Part shown: piece by piece, positions 25,332 through 34,972 of the stretch | Numbering within the stretch: position 1 is the stretch's first letter | Layout of the letters: every line of letters starts with the position of its first letter | Assembly: GCA_021784785.1 (NCBI GenBank) | Contig: JAJYHJ010000173.1 | Coordinates: 1-35,090 of the forward strand | Direction of reading: 5' to 3' | Length of the DNA stretch: 35,090 nt | DNA from: Actinomycetes bacterium | Lineage (GTDB): Bacteria; Actinomycetota; Acidimicrobiia; Acidimicrobiales; Acidimicrobiaceae | Program-made: the position numbers and the translations under genes | The notes under the pieces: generated by a model | Told to the model about the DNA's origin: nothing | Database searches by the model: none | Seen by the model: the letters and a program-made list of their open reading frames with translations, nothing else

Positions 25332-27916
25332 TGGACTCGAACGATCTTCGGAAGGAGTTTACGAGATACTTCGTAGAGAGGGGGCACGTCTCTGTGCCTT
25401 CGGCTTCTCTTATCCCTCATGACGATACGATCCTTTTCACCGTGGCTGGAATGGTTCCCTTCAAGCGATACTTTTTAGGAGAAGAGACTCCGCCGTATCA
25501 ACGAGCAACATCTATCCAAAAGTGCATTCGTGCTGGCGGAAAGCATAACGACCTTGACCAAATTGGAAAGACGCTCCGGCATTTGACTTTCTTTGAGATG
25601 CTGGGTAACTTCTCTTTCGGCGATTACTTCAAAGAAGCGGCGATTCCGTATGCTTGGGGATTTGTAACCGAGGTCCTAAAGTTGGATCCAAATAGACTTT
25701 GGGTGACGGTTCATATAAGTGATGACGAAGCGGCACAGATCTGGCAGCATCAGGTAGGGGTTCCCTGTTCACGTATACAACGTCTTGATGAGGACAACTG
25801 GTGGCAGATGGCTGACATCGGCCCCTGTGGACCGTGCTCCGAGATCTACTATGATAAGGGACCAGAGTATGGAGATGACGGCGGTCCTGAATTTGGATCC
25901 GATGAGAGGTTTTTGGAGATCTGGAACCTTGTCTTTATGCAGTTCGTTCGAGATGCCCAGGGTAATCTGACCCCGCTTCCAAAACCAAGCATCGATACCG
26001 GCGCTGGACTTGAAAGAATAGTTCCCATTCTGCAGGGCAAGGGTTCTGTGTATGAGACCGACCTTATGGTACCGATGGTCCAAACGGCCGAATCTATAAC
26101 TAACACTAAGTATGGCATGGGTCACAAAGAGGACGTGTCGCTTCGTATCATAGCTGACCATGCACGTGCCATGACGTTTCTAGTGTCAGATGGAGTCTTT
26201 CCCACGAATGAAGGTAGAGGCTATGTCCTTAGGCGAATTATAAGAAGAGCGGTGTTGCGGGCCTACATGTTGGGGGCAAAGGACGATATGGTAACCGGGC
26301 GCCTTGTGGATTCAGTAGTTACGTCTATGGGAGAGTATTACCTTGAGCTGAGGGAGCGAAGTTCCTATATAAAAGAAGTGGTTGAAAGGGAAGAAGAAGC
26401 CTTCCGTAACAGGATTATGGTTGGTGTCGAACTGTTTGAAAGAGAGATTCGAGATAGCTCTTTCATAAGCGGATCAGCTGCCTTTCGTCTCCACGACACC
26501 TTTGGCTTTCCTATCGAACTTACAGTTGAGATGGCTGAAGACAGAGGTGTGGTTGTCGATACAGCTGGTTTCCATCGCGAGATGCAGCAACAAAAACACC
26601 AATCTCGTGAGGCAGGCCTGGGAGGAAAAGGCCGAGAGAAAAAGGACGAAAGGGCCTTTGAGCTCCTTGAGACTCATGGACCGACGCAATTCACCGGATA
26701 CGAAAAAACGGTTGATGAGGGGAGGATCCTTGCCCTGTACGCATCTGAAGGGAACAAAGATGAACTGTATCTGTACCTTGATAGGACTCCCTTTTACCCC
26801 GAAGGCGGTGGCCAGGTAGGAGACAAGGGGACCATCAGTACAGACAGCGCTGTATTAGACGTCCTAGATACTAACTACGCCACTAGTCAGATCATACGGC
26901 ACCTGGTTAGAGTAAAAGAAGGCAGCGTTGTTATAGGATCTTTGGCTAAGTGTGAGGTAGATGAGTTGGCTCGTATGAGCACTAGGCGTAATCATACCGG
27001 CACACATCTTCTTCACTATGCGCTTCGTCAGGTGCTTGGTGAGCATGTAAAGCAGCAAGGATCACTAGTTGAACCCGGGCGATTGAGGTTTGACTTTACG
27101 CACTGGGGACCGTTGTCTAAGGACGAGATTCGACAGGTGGAACAGGTGATCTACCGAGAGATTATATCTGACGCCAAGGTAGTTACGAAAGAGATGGACA
27201 AAGAGGAAGCTATCTCTGAAGGGGCGATCGCTTTTTTTGGCGACAGATATCAAGATGTGGTTCGGGTCGTAAAAGCTGGGGATCACTCCGTTGAGCTTTG
27301 CGGCGGTACCCATGTCTCTTCTCTTGGAAATATAGGCCTGTTCAAAGTAGTGTCGGAGTCCTCGATAGGTTCAAATACTCGACGAATTGAGGCCGTAACT
27401 GGAGAAGGTGCTCTTGAGTATGTCATGGCGACAGAAGATCTAGTGGGGGAGCTCGAATCGCTGCTAAGGACGAGTCGAGGTGAACTGATATTTAAAGTTG
27501 CCTCGCTTAAGGCTAAAGAGCGAGAGCTTTTAGATGAGGTAAAGAAGATCAAGACTCAGAGCCTTAGGTCGATATCGCAAGAGTTGATCAACGGCGCTTT
27601 GGGTCGTTTCCTCGTTGGTAGGGTGGATAACCTTTCGCCTGAAGAGCTAAAAGACCTCGCTCTTATGATTCGATCCCAGTCACCCATGATGAAGGTGGTC
27701 GTGGTGGGAGGGGTCTACGGATCGCGGGTCGCCCTTGTATGTTCAGTCATCGATGGTTTTGATCGGAAGGCGTCTGACGTAATTCAACAAGCAGCTTCGC
27801 TTGTTGGAGGTGGGGTGGGTAGGCAGGTATCGCTAGCGCTTAGTGGAGGGAAGGATACGTCACGCCTAGACGACGCTTTGCAGCTTGTGAAAGATGATCT
27901 TAGCGGTATGCTTTAG
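25331..27916 (+). CDS. alaS: Alanine-tRNA ligase
   Basis: AlaRS charges tRNA-Ala and edits mischarged Ser and Gly. The 861-residue protein begins at ATG 25331 (a TTG directly before it is a poorer choice). It has the class II motifs in LFTVAGMVPFKRYF, RATSIQKCIRAGGKHNDLD and FFEMLGNFSFGDYFKEAAI, and motif 3-type RIIADHARAMTFLVSDGVFPTNEGRGYVLRRIIRRA. The editing domain zinc ligands lie in RNHTGTHLLHYALR and ELCGGTHVSSLGNIG, and the C-Ala oligomerisation domain is at the end. Length is normal. ruvX follows after 15 nt. Confidence 0.98.
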   Translation: MDSNDLRKEFTRYFVERGHVSVPSASLIPHDDTILFTVAGMVPFKRYFLGEETPPYQRATSIQKCIRAGGKHNDLDQIGKTLRHLTFFEMLGNFSFGDYFKEAAIPYAWGFVTEVLKLDPNRLWVTVHISDDEAAQIWQHQVGVPCSRIQRLDEDNWWQMADIGPCGPCSEIYYDKGPEYGDDGGPEFGSDERFLEIWNLVFMQFVRDAQGNLTPLPKPSIDTGAGLERIVPILQGKGSVYETDLMVPMVQTAESITNTKYGMGHKEDVSLRIIADHARAMTFLVSDGVFPTNEGRGYVLRRIIRRAVLRAYMLGAKDDMVTGRLVDSVVTSMGEYYLELRERSSYIKEVVEREEEAFRNRIMVGVELFEREIRDSSFISGSAAFRLHDTFGFPIELTVEMAEDRGVVVDTAGFHREMQQQKHQSREAGLGGKGREKKDERAFELLETHGPTQFTGYEKTVDEGRILALYASEGNKDELYLYLDRTPFYPEGGGQVGDKGTISTDSAVLDVLDTNYATSQIIRHLVRVKEGSVVIGSLAKCEVDELARMSTRRNHTGTHLLHYALRQVLGEHVKQQGSLVEPGRLRFDFTHWGPLSKDEIRQVEQVIYREIISDAKVVTKEMDKEEAISEGAIAFFGDRYQDVVRVVKAGDHSVELCGGTHVSSLGNIGLFKVVSESSIGSNTRRIEAVTGEGALEYVMATEDLVGELESLLRTSRGELIFKVASLKAKERELLDEVKKIKTQSLRSISQELINGALGRFLVGRVDNLSPEELKDLALMIRSQSPMMKVVVVGGVYGSRVALVCSVIDGFDRKASDVIQQAASLVGGGVGRQVSLALSGGKDTSRLDDALQLVKDDLSGML

Positions 27917-27931
27917 CGACGAAGGCAATAT

Positions 27932-28381
27932 ATGCGGGTAGTGGGAATTGATCTAGGCGATAAACGTGTGGGGGTAGCGGTATCTGACTCCGAGAGGACC
28001 GTTGCGGTCCCAGTAGATGTGTTTGTGCGCGGTGGGAATCAGCATCAAGATATGAAGAGACTCGCCAAGGTTATTCATGAGCACGAACCTAAGATTGTAG
28101 TTGTGGGAACTCCGCTGCTACTCTCAGGTGGGTCGTCAAAGCAAACTTTGAGAGTCAACTCTGAGGCAAAAATGCTTTCTAAACTACTAGATGCAGAGGT
28201 TCAGTTGTGGGACGAGAGGTACTCTTCCCGACAAGCGGAACGACGGCTTAGGGAAATCGGACATAGCTCAAAGTCAATGCGGAAAATTGCTGATGCGCAG
28301 GCTGCCTGTATTATCTTGCAGAGTTGGATAGACGCTAACGTTACACGAAGCGCCGATGAGGATAACGGGCAGAGGTTGTAA
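27932..28381 (+). CDS. ruvX: Putative pre-16S rRNA nuclease / Holliday junction resolvase-like RuvX (YqgF)
   Basis: This 149-residue RNase H-fold protein has the YqgF motifs in order: MRVVGIDLGDKRVGVAVSD (first catalytic aspartate), VVVGTPLLLSGG, LWDERYSSRQAERRL, and DAQAACIILQSW with the last aspartate. The family processes the 5' end of 16S rRNA in E. coli and has junction-cleaving activity in mycobacteria. GAAGG lies six bases before the ATG. The stop TAA is directly followed by the TTG start of mltG. Confidence 0.94.
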   Translation: MRVVGIDLGDKRVGVAVSDSERTVAVPVDVFVRGGNQHQDMKRLAKVIHEHEPKIVVVGTPLLLSGGSSKQTLRVNSEAKMLSKLLDAEVQLWDERYSSRQAERRLREIGHSSKSMRKIADAQAACIILQSWIDANVTRSADEDNGQRL

Positions 28382-29530
28382 TTGAGCGATCATAAAAACG
28401 AGAGCGACGAGGTTTTTGAACCCGCATCGTCCTTAGACGACGGCTTGGTAAGTCTGTCGGAGACGTCGGATGAGGTGGAAGGCTTCGGAGAAGTCAAAAG
28501 CGGGCGTATGGTACGACTTGATGGTCGATCAATGATTGCCAAAGTACTGCTAGTTGTGGTCGTTATCATGCTTGTTACCGTAGCTTACGGTGGAATCTAC
28601 TATTACCAAAACATTAACGGCGCCGCCGGTGGGTCACGTGTAGTCGTCCTCGTTCCAGTGGGTGATAATCTTGACTCACTGGCAACGACGCTGGATAAAC
28701 GTGGTGTGATCTCCTCGGTAACTGTATTTCGTGTCTATCTTCGTCTTCACGGTTATCTGGGACTCCAACCAGGTATCTACTACTTCCAAAGACATGAACC
28801 TTACGCGAAGATTTTTGCACAGATACGAGGAGGCCCCTCCTCTGTGCGGCTTACTCTAATTCCCGGATGGACGTTATCAGAGATAGCAGCTGAGGTCGGA
28901 AAGATTCCTTATCATAGTGCGAAGGGATTTTTAAAGACGGCCATGTCTACAACTGGGTTGAGTTCTCCGTATCTTCCAAGTTCAGCGTCTAGCGTTGCGG
29001 GCTTGGTCTACCCAGACACCTACTTTGTTTCACCTTTAGAAAGTGATAAACAGGTACTGCAGACGGCTATAGATCGATTTGATCAGATCGCATCGGAGAT
29101 TGGTCTATCTCCTAACGGAAAATACAATGGGCTGAGTGCGTATCAAGTAGTAGTAGTGGCGTCCATAGTGCAAAAAGAGGCGACTACGGTAGGAGATATG
29201 GCCAAGGTAGCAAGAGTGATCTTGAACCGCCTATCTGTCGGGATGAATCTGCAGATGGACTCGACTGTAAGGTACGCTACGGGAAACTTCTCAAGCCCCC
29301 TTACTCAAGCGAATCTTGATAGCCCATCTCCTTATAACACATATGTGTCTCATGGACTGCCGCCATCACCAATATCTGAACCCTCGAGCCAGGCACTTAG
29401 GGCAGTTATACATCCTGCAAAAGGAAGTTGGCTGTACTTCGTAGCGCTGAAGGGGCACTCGTCAGAGTCCTTCTTTAACACCTACGCGGAGCAAGAGCAA
29501 GCGATATCTCAAGCTGGTGGAGTTGCATAG
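28382..29530 (+). CDS. mltG: Endolytic murein transglycosylase MltG
   Basis: MltG cuts nascent peptidoglycan strands at the outer face of the membrane and limits glycan length. The 382-residue protein has an acidic cytoplasmic tail of about 50 residues, one membrane helix (about 51-71), a LysM-like segment (VPVGDNLDSLATTLDKRGVI), and the YceG catalytic domain with E266 in VASIVQKEATTVGDMAKVARVILNRL. MNLQMDSTVRYA and SPYNTY are further family marks. It starts with TTG right after the ruvX stop, and aroE begins three bases after its own stop. The acidic tail is longer than in E. coli and common in actinobacteria. Confidence 0.94.
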   Translation: MSDHKNESDEVFEPASSLDDGLVSLSETSDEVEGFGEVKSGRMVRLDGRSMIAKVLLVVVVIMLVTVAYGGIYYYQNINGAAGGSRVVVLVPVGDNLDSLATTLDKRGVISSVTVFRVYLRLHGYLGLQPGIYYFQRHEPYAKIFAQIRGGPSSVRLTLIPGWTLSEIAAEVGKIPYHSAKGFLKTAMSTTGLSSPYLPSSASSVAGLVYPDTYFVSPLESDKQVLQTAIDRFDQIASEIGLSPNGKYNGLSAYQVVVVASIVQKEATTVGDMAKVARVILNRLSVGMNLQMDSTVRYATGNFSSPLTQANLDSPSPYNTYVSHGLPPSPISEPSSQALRAVIHPAKGSWLYFVALKGHSSESFFNTYAEQEQAISQAGGVA

Positions 29531-29533
29531 CTG

Positions 29534-30394
29534 ATGCAGGACGACTTTCGACTACCGATCAGCGCGACAACGAAACTGCTAGGCGTAGTCGGTGATCCGA
29601 TATCGCACTCGCTCTCTCCAGAGATCCATAACGCCGCAATCTTGGAGCTTGGTATTGACTACGCCTTCTTGGCGTTTCGAGTTCCATCTGCTTCCCTTGG
29701 TCGAGCCATTGAAGGAGTAAGGGGTCTAGGTATTCGTGGACTTTCTGTTACGATGCCGCATAAGGCAGATATCGGACAGTACCTGGACTCCGTAAGTGAA
29801 GATGCTAAAGCATTGAACTCTGTCAATGCCGTCTACTGGGACGAGACTACGGCGAGACTCTGCGGTACTTCGACCGATGGGGTTGGTTTTATAGATGGAT
29901 TGAAGTCTGAATGTAGCTTTGACTTTAAAGGAAAAGTGGTGGGCGTAATAGGAGCTGGTGGGGCTGCTAGATCCATTGTATTGGCTTTGGTTCACCAAGA
30001 GGTTGAGGAAGTCCAAGTGTTGGGTCGAAGTCAATCCAAGCTAGAGCAGACCGTTGCGATAGGCGGTGATAGATGTGTGGCGGCTACCGTAGAGTCTTTG
30101 AGAGACTGTGATCTTATCGTAAACGCTACTCCAGTGGGCATGAGTGGACGAAATGACTTCGGTGGACTTCCCGTTCCAACTTGGGTGTTGCGCGAAGAGA
30201 TGTTGGTGTGCGATATTGTTTATACTCCGCTTGTGACTGAATTAATGAAGGTTGCTGCGGCGAAAGGCTGCCGAACCGTCGGCGGGCTTCCAATGCTTTT
30301 GCACCAAGCAGCTCATGCCTTTAGGCTTTTTACGGGCTTTGATCCACCCTATGAGGCTATGAGAAGGGCGGTCAGGGCTCGACTCAATGGATAG
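29534..30394 (+). CDS. aroE: Shikimate dehydrogenase (NADP+)
   Basis: AroE reduces 3-dehydroshikimate to shikimate in aromatic amino acid synthesis. The 286-residue protein has the shikimate-binding GDPISHSLSPEIHN, catalytic K77 in SVTMPHKADI and D115 in GTSTDGVGF, the nucleotide-binding GAGGAARSIVLAL, and the closing GGLPMLLHQAAHAF. The start is ATG with GGTGGAG upstream, three bases after mltG. No other aro gene is in the window. The 142-nt gap that follows probably separates this unit from the pilus genes. Confidence 0.96.
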   Translation: MQDDFRLPISATTKLLGVVGDPISHSLSPEIHNAAILELGIDYAFLAFRVPSASLGRAIEGVRGLGIRGLSVTMPHKADIGQYLDSVSEDAKALNSVNAVYWDETTARLCGTSTDGVGFIDGLKSECSFDFKGKVVGVIGAGGAARSIVLALVHQEVEEVQVLGRSQSKLEQTVAIGGDRCVAATVESLRDCDLIVNATPVGMSGRNDFGGLPVPTWVLREEMLVCDIVYTPLVTELMKVAAAKGCRTVGGLPMLLHQAAHAFRLFTGFDPPYEAMRRAVRARLNG

Positions 30395-30536
30395 ACAGTG
30401 CACAGTTGGGGCGGTATGGTTGGTTTCGGACCAGACGGAGTTTGTCTATCGTCATTTTTAGGGTCAAAGGTGCGAAGACATCGACGTTGAGGATAATTTA
30501 CTTTTGTTGACCTTGTAATACGTCGATAAGAGATCT

Positions 30537-32270
30537 GTGGATGAAGCAACAGCGACATCGAAACAGAGGATGAATCCTCCTGTGCCTGGTAGGGATCTAT
30601 CACCCTTAGCTCGAGGGCTGATCCTTGCGCGCCTTATCGATGAGCAGACCCTTAGGGTCGTACTTTCAGAACAGACGCGATCTCAAAAGGCTTTGATTCC
30701 GTTCTTGCTAGAAAAAGGTATTGTCAACGAGATTGCTCTCGGACAGTTTCTTGCCTCTAGATTGGGTCTTGAGTTCGTTGATCTTGATAGTATTTCCGTC
30801 GACGACCAGGTGGCGACTTTAGTCTCTAGCCAGATATGCAAGAAGCATGTGCTTTTACCTCTTGGAATGAAAGATGACCGCATCGTGCTTGCAATGGCAG
30901 ATCCTACCAATGTCGTTGCGCTTGATGATGTAAGGGCAATCACTCGTAAGGAGGTAAGGGTTGTCGTCGCCCCGTGGAGCCAGCTTACCTCACTGATAGA
31001 GCGCATTCAACGTATGGGTGAAGAGGCCCTAGAGACCACGGCCCTTGCCGCGAGCGAGGAGGCTGGAGGAGGCGGTCAGCTAGAGGCAGACGTTACCGAT
31101 ATGGTAGACGATGCACCTATTATCCGACTGGTCAACATGACAATATCTCAAGCGGCCTTAGATAGAGCATCAGATATTCACATTGAACCGCAACAAGGCG
31201 ACATCCGAATTAGATTTAGAATTGACGGAGTTCTACATGAGGTAACGCGGGTGCCAAAGGCGCTTCAATCTGGAATTGTTACCCGACTCAAGTTGATGGC
31301 GAGTCTCAATATTGCCGAGCGTAGAGTTCCTCAAGATGGTCGCATAACTTTGAAGATTGACGGGAAAGAGGTAGATCTTCGCGTAGCTACACTTCCGACG
31401 GTGGAAGGCGAAAAGGTCGTAATTAGGATATTAGATAAAAGTAGAGCACAGTTTTCACTGGGAGAGTTGGGATTTACAAGGGAGTCCCTTGAGCGATTCG
31501 AACGCTCATTTAGGAAGCCGTGGGGAACTATCTTGGTGACTGGTCCCACAGGTTCCGGAAAATCTACAACTCTATACGCAACAATCAATATTTTGAATGA
31601 AGTTCAACGAAATATCATCACAGTTGAAGATCCAGTCGAGTTTCGTCTAAACGGCATCAACCAGGTCCAGGTTCACAACAAGGCTGGTTTAAGTTTTGCT
31701 AACGCGCTGCGATCAATTTTAAGGTCAGATCCGGACGTAATACTTGTAGGTGAGATTCGTGATCGGGAGACTGCTGCGATCGCCGTTGAAGCGGCTTTGA
31801 CTGGTCATCTCGTGCTGTCGTCTCTACATACCAACGATGCCGCATCAACGCCATCTCGTTTGACAGAGATGGGTGTTGAGCCTTTTTTGATAGCCTCAGC
31901 CCTAGACTGTGTGGTCGCACAGAGGTTGGCGCGAAGGTTGTGTGATAACTGCAAGATTCCCCTTGAGATAAGTGAGTCAGATCTTATCGTGGCTGGATGG
32001 AACTTAGACGAGATGCCAGTTCCAGAGGTTCTCTATAGAGCGCGTGGCTGTAAGCAGTGCTCACATACAGGGTTTCGGGGTCGAATTGCGATCCATGAAG
32101 TGATGCCAATAGATGAGGATCTTGAAAGAGCGATAGCGGAAGGAGCCCAAACTGACTCAATTCGTCATCTCGCGCTAAAGGCTGGAATGATCGATATGCG
32201 GAGCGTTGGCCTCCTACATGTTGCGAGTGGGACGACTTCCTTAGAAGAGATACTAAGGGTTGTTGCGTAA
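30537..32270 (+). CDS. pilB: Type IV pilus assembly ATPase PilB
   Basis: PilB (GspE family) is the hexameric cytoplasmic ATPase that drives pilus extension. The 577-residue protein has an N-terminal MshEN/T2SSE_N-type domain (about 20-160), Walker A GPTGSGKS at 336-343, Walker B LRSDPDVILVGEIRDRETA, the histidine box LSSLHTNDA, and a zinc-type tetracysteine (C469, C472, C505, C508). The MshEN motifs that bind c-di-GMP in some homologues look degenerate: neither tandem segment keeps the RLG triad. Start is GTG 30537, with only a weak ribosome binding site. pilT follows after about 70 nt. Confidence 0.94.
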   Translation: MDEATATSKQRMNPPVPGRDLSPLARGLILARLIDEQTLRVVLSEQTRSQKALIPFLLEKGIVNEIALGQFLASRLGLEFVDLDSISVDDQVATLVSSQICKKHVLLPLGMKDDRIVLAMADPTNVVALDDVRAITRKEVRVVVAPWSQLTSLIERIQRMGEEALETTALAASEEAGGGGQLEADVTDMVDDAPIIRLVNMTISQAALDRASDIHIEPQQGDIRIRFRIDGVLHEVTRVPKALQSGIVTRLKLMASLNIAERRVPQDGRITLKIDGKEVDLRVATLPTVEGEKVVIRILDKSRAQFSLGELGFTRESLERFERSFRKPWGTILVTGPTGSGKSTTLYATINILNEVQRNIITVEDPVEFRLNGINQVQVHNKAGLSFANALRSILRSDPDVILVGEIRDRETAAIAVEAALTGHLVLSSLHTNDAASTPSRLTEMGVEPFLIASALDCVVAQRLARRLCDNCKIPLEISESDLIVAGWNLDEMPVPEVLYRARGCKQCSHTGFRGRIAIHEVMPIDEDLERAIAEGAQTDSIRHLALKAGMIDMRSVGLLHVASGTTSLEEILRVVA

Positions 32271-32341
32271 CTTACCGACATAGCCAATGTGACTGTAGTT
32301 GAGTGTCTTAGCTTTAGAGTCCGCGATTGGAAAAGTGCGTC

Positions 32342-33460
32342 GTGGCTGATGCGATAACGGACTCGTATCCTTTCCATATAAACGATATGCTCTCCTATCT
32401 TGTATCGGTAGGCGGATCAGACCTTCATCTTTCAGCAGGCACGACTCCGAGTTTTCGAATCGATGGTGACTTAGTTCGACGAGAGGATCTTCCGCCGATT
32501 CCCCCCCGCCTTCTTCAGGAGATGGTCTACTCTGTGCTTACTCAGAGTCAGCGCGAACGCTTTGAAGAGAACTTAGAGTTGGACAGCTCCTACTCTGTAC
32601 CGAAATTGGGTAGATTTAGAATGAATGTGCTCCGTCAACGAGGAAGCGTGGGAACAGTATTTCGTTTCATTCCATATCAAATTGCGTCGATCTCGGAACT
32701 TGGACTTCCCTCTGTAATTTCCTCGTTTGCAGAGTTACCTAGAGGTTTGGTGATCGTCACTGGCCCTACAGGCTCTGGTAAGTCCACGACGTTGGCAGCG
32801 ATCGTTGATCAGATCAATGCGTCACGGGCCTGCCACATTGTAACCATTGAAGATCCTATCGAGTTCCTACATAAGTCAAAGAGGTCTCTCGTGGATCAGC
32901 GAGAGGTGGGTACCGATACCAAGTCTTTTGCATCTGCACTCAGGCACGTCTTAAGGCAAGACCCAGATGTGATACTTGTTGGTGAGATGAGAGATCTAGA
33001 GACCGTGTCCTCTGCCATAACGGCCGCCGAAACAGGACATCTTGTTATGGGCTCACTCCATACCCAAGATGCACCTCAGGCTGTTGATCGCATGATCGAT
33101 ATTTTCCCTACAAATCAACAGTCTCAGGTGCGCATCCAGCTTGCCTCTACAATTCAGGGAATAGTAACGCAGCAGCTGCTACGGCGGGCGAGTGGGACGG
33201 GCCGAGTTGCTGCGACAGAGGTGATTGTGGGAACACCTGCGGTTAGAAACCTTATTCGAGAAGGGAAAACGCATCAAATCTACTCGGCTATGCAGGCCGG
33301 AGCTCAGTTTGGTATGCAGACGATGGATTCATCTTTGGCAAAGTTGCATAGACAAGGAGAGGTTTCGCTCAAAGAAGCACTATCGGCCTCGTCGAGTCCT
33401 GAAGAGGTTAGGCGACTATTAGGATCGGGTAACGGAGTTGTTGGAAACATACGCGTATAA
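32342..33460 (+). CDS. pilT: Type IV pilus retraction ATPase PilT
   Basis: PilT depolymerises the pilus and powers twitching motility. The protein (372 residues from GTG 32342, with GGAAAAG seven bases upstream; a TTG at 32327 would add five residues) has GGSDLHLSAGTTPSFRIDG, Walker A GPTGSGKST at 141-149, Walker B DPDVILVGEMRDLETV, the histidine box GSLHTQDAPQAVDR, and the PilT-specific AVRNLIREGKTHQIYSAMQ near the C-terminus. That last motif separates PilT from PilB. Its end overlaps the start of pilC. Confidence 0.94.
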   Translation: MADAITDSYPFHINDMLSYLVSVGGSDLHLSAGTTPSFRIDGDLVRREDLPPIPPRLLQEMVYSVLTQSQRERFEENLELDSSYSVPKLGRFRMNVLRQRGSVGTVFRFIPYQIASISELGLPSVISSFAELPRGLVIVTGPTGSGKSTTLAAIVDQINASRACHIVTIEDPIEFLHKSKRSLVDQREVGTDTKSFASALRHVLRQDPDVILVGEMRDLETVSSAITAAETGHLVMGSLHTQDAPQAVDRMIDIFPTNQQSQVRIQLASTIQGIVTQQLLRRASGTGRVAATEVIVGTPAVRNLIREGKTHQIYSAMQAGAQFGMQTMDSSLAKLHRQGEVSLKEALSASSSPEEVRRLLGSGNGVVGNIRV

Positions 33461-34658
33461 AGCACGTGATAAGGCTGGAAATGTTCTTGATGGGAAGGTC
33501 GAGGCTGAGAGCCAGGAACTAGTGGTCGCAAGACTTAAGGAGATGGGGTTTATACCAGTCTCAGTTACACGTTCCAAAAGCTCGTTAGCTAAGACTGAGA
33601 TAAAGATTCCGGGGCTCACTGATCGTATCACACCAAAAGACGTTGCAGTATTCTGCCGACAGTTTGCGACGATGATCAGCTCTGGGCTGACCCTTCTTAG
33701 AGCTCTAAATATTCTAGTTGTTCAGGCAGAGAACCCCAATTTTCAAAAGACTCTCCAGCAGGTGAAGGTGGATATAGAGAGAGGTTCGTCGCTCTCGGTA
33801 GCGCTAAGCAAGCATCCTAAGGTATTCGACCACCTCTTTGTTGCCATGGTACGTTCAGGAGAGTCTGGTGGAGTTCTTGACGAAGTGCTTATGCGCCTTT
33901 CAAATACGCTGGAGAAGCAGGTGGAGATAAGACGGAAGATGAAATCGGCGATGACCTATCCGGTCGCTGTGCTCATACTTGTTGTTCTTATCCTTACTGC
34001 GATGATGATTTTCGTTATTCCAACCTTCAAAAAGATTTTTGCTTCCTTACACGGACAACTTCCTTTGCCTACAAGAATATTAATGGCGGTATCGCATATA
34101 TTTGTGGCATACCTCCCCTTGGTCGTGTTGTTTTATATCGGAGCGACCGTAGGTTTTATTAGGTTTAGACGATCCAAGAGGGGTCGAGAGTTCTTGGACC
34201 GATTGATCCTTAGGATTCCTATTTTTGGAAAACTTGCGCACAAGTATGCAATAGTTCGTTTCTCTAGGACATTGGCGTCATTGTTGCGTTCCGGTGTCCC
34301 AATACTCAACTCTTTGTCGATCACAGCGGAGGCGGCAGGAAACGTGAAAATGGTTGAGGCGGTCGCTGATATTGAAGTTGGGGTAAAACAAGGTGAACCT
34401 TTAGCTCGCCGCATGGCCATGCACTCAATTTTTCCACCGATGGTGACTCAAATGGTCTCCGTTGGCGAGGAAACCGGAGGCGTGGACGACATGTTGGACA
34501 AAGTGGCGTCGTTCTATGAGAGCGAAGTAGAGGCAATGGTAGCGTCACTCTCTTCGCTGCTTGAGCCGGTGTTGATAGTAATTCTAGGGTCAGTCGTAGG
34601 CTCGATGGTTATCTCACTTTATCTACCGATGTTCAACGTCTACAAGCTGATTAACTAG
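33441..34658 (+). CDS. pilC: Type IV pilus inner-membrane platform protein PilC
   Basis: PilC (GspF family) is the membrane platform on which PilB and PilT act. I choose TTG 33441, giving METYAYKARDKAGNVLDGKVEAES, the usual start of the family; an adjacent TTG at 33438 adds one residue. The 405-residue protein has two GspF repeats (beginning near FCRQFATMISSGLTLLRAL and FSRTLASLLRSGVPILNSL) and three membrane helices. The GE-rich signatures VRSGESGGVLDEVL and VSVGEETGGVDDML appear in each half. The start lies inside the end of pilT, a strong sign of coupling. Pilin, prepilin peptidase and pilMNOPQ-type genes are not in the window. Confidence 0.94.
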   Translation: METYAYKARDKAGNVLDGKVEAESQELVVARLKEMGFIPVSVTRSKSSLAKTEIKIPGLTDRITPKDVAVFCRQFATMISSGLTLLRALNILVVQAENPNFQKTLQQVKVDIERGSSLSVALSKHPKVFDHLFVAMVRSGESGGVLDEVLMRLSNTLEKQVEIRRKMKSAMTYPVAVLILVVLILTAMMIFVIPTFKKIFASLHGQLPLPTRILMAVSHIFVAYLPLVVLFYIGATVGFIRFRRSKRGREFLDRLILRIPIFGKLAHKYAIVRFSRTLASLLRSGVPILNSLSITAEAAGNVKMVEAVADIEVGVKQGEPLARRMAMHSIFPPMVTQMVSVGEETGGVDDMLDKVASFYESEVEAMVASLSSLLEPVLIVILGSVVGSMVISLYLPMFNVYKLIN

Positions 34659-34667
34659 CGAGTTGTC

Positions 34668-34740
34668 AATTTGCAGTGATAAAAGCATTTTTCGCGGTTA
34701 TGGTATAATCCAAAAGCAATTAATTTGCACTATAAAAGCA
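34668..34740 (+). repeat. Imperfect direct repeats AATTTGCA-N4/5-AAAAGCA
   Basis: AATTTGCAGTGATAAAAGCA (34668-34687) and AATTTGCACTATAAAAGCA (34722-34740) are near-identical, with a third AAAAGCA at 34712-34718 between them. They bracket the TATAAT at 34704-34709, so they may be sites for a transcription regulator. A tandem duplication of local AT-rich sequence is the simpler alternative. Confidence 0.45.
34701..34709 (+). promoter_or_regulatory. Extended -10 promoter candidate
   Basis: TGGTATAAT is a perfect TGn-TATAAT extended -10 element pointing right. No good -35 is seen at the standard distance, which extended -10 promoters tolerate. It lies 43 nt past the pilC stop, where a pilin or other pilus gene with its own promoter would be expected, but no gene follows within the window. 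Confidence 0.45.
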
Positions 34741-34972
34741 ATCTGCAGTTCAGAGGCACTTTTCATCCAGAGGGCAAAAATGCGCGTTTGGGGCAAAATT
34801 TACCATAATATGCCCATATATGCGTATATTATGCATCTGCGTGTGTTTTAAAAGAATTGCGGTGGCTGATCATAAGGCTTGACATCTGTCCCAGCCATCG
34901 ATATTTTTGTTGCTGAATGGAGGGGTATGCTTATTGAGGGAGCCGTATCCACCGTCCCTCCCCGCATTCTCC

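Larger units (their letters stand above)
34659..34972. other. AT-rich intergenic region after pilC
   Basis: This 314-nt stretch is clearly more AT-rich than its surroundings and holds no credible gene. It contains a pair of direct repeats and an extended -10 promoter (listed separately). It also has an inverted repeat CATAATAT (34804-34811) / ATATTATG (34826-34833), and further right a GC-richer section that is probably the end of the IS630-type element. The exact left boundary of that element is not visible because its other end is outside the window. Confidence 0.5.

Noticed and set aside
34663-34851. Plus-strand 62-residue ORF after pilC
   Set aside because: Lies in the AT-rich repeat region, shows no prepilin leader (G followed by a hydrophobic helix) and no family resemblance.
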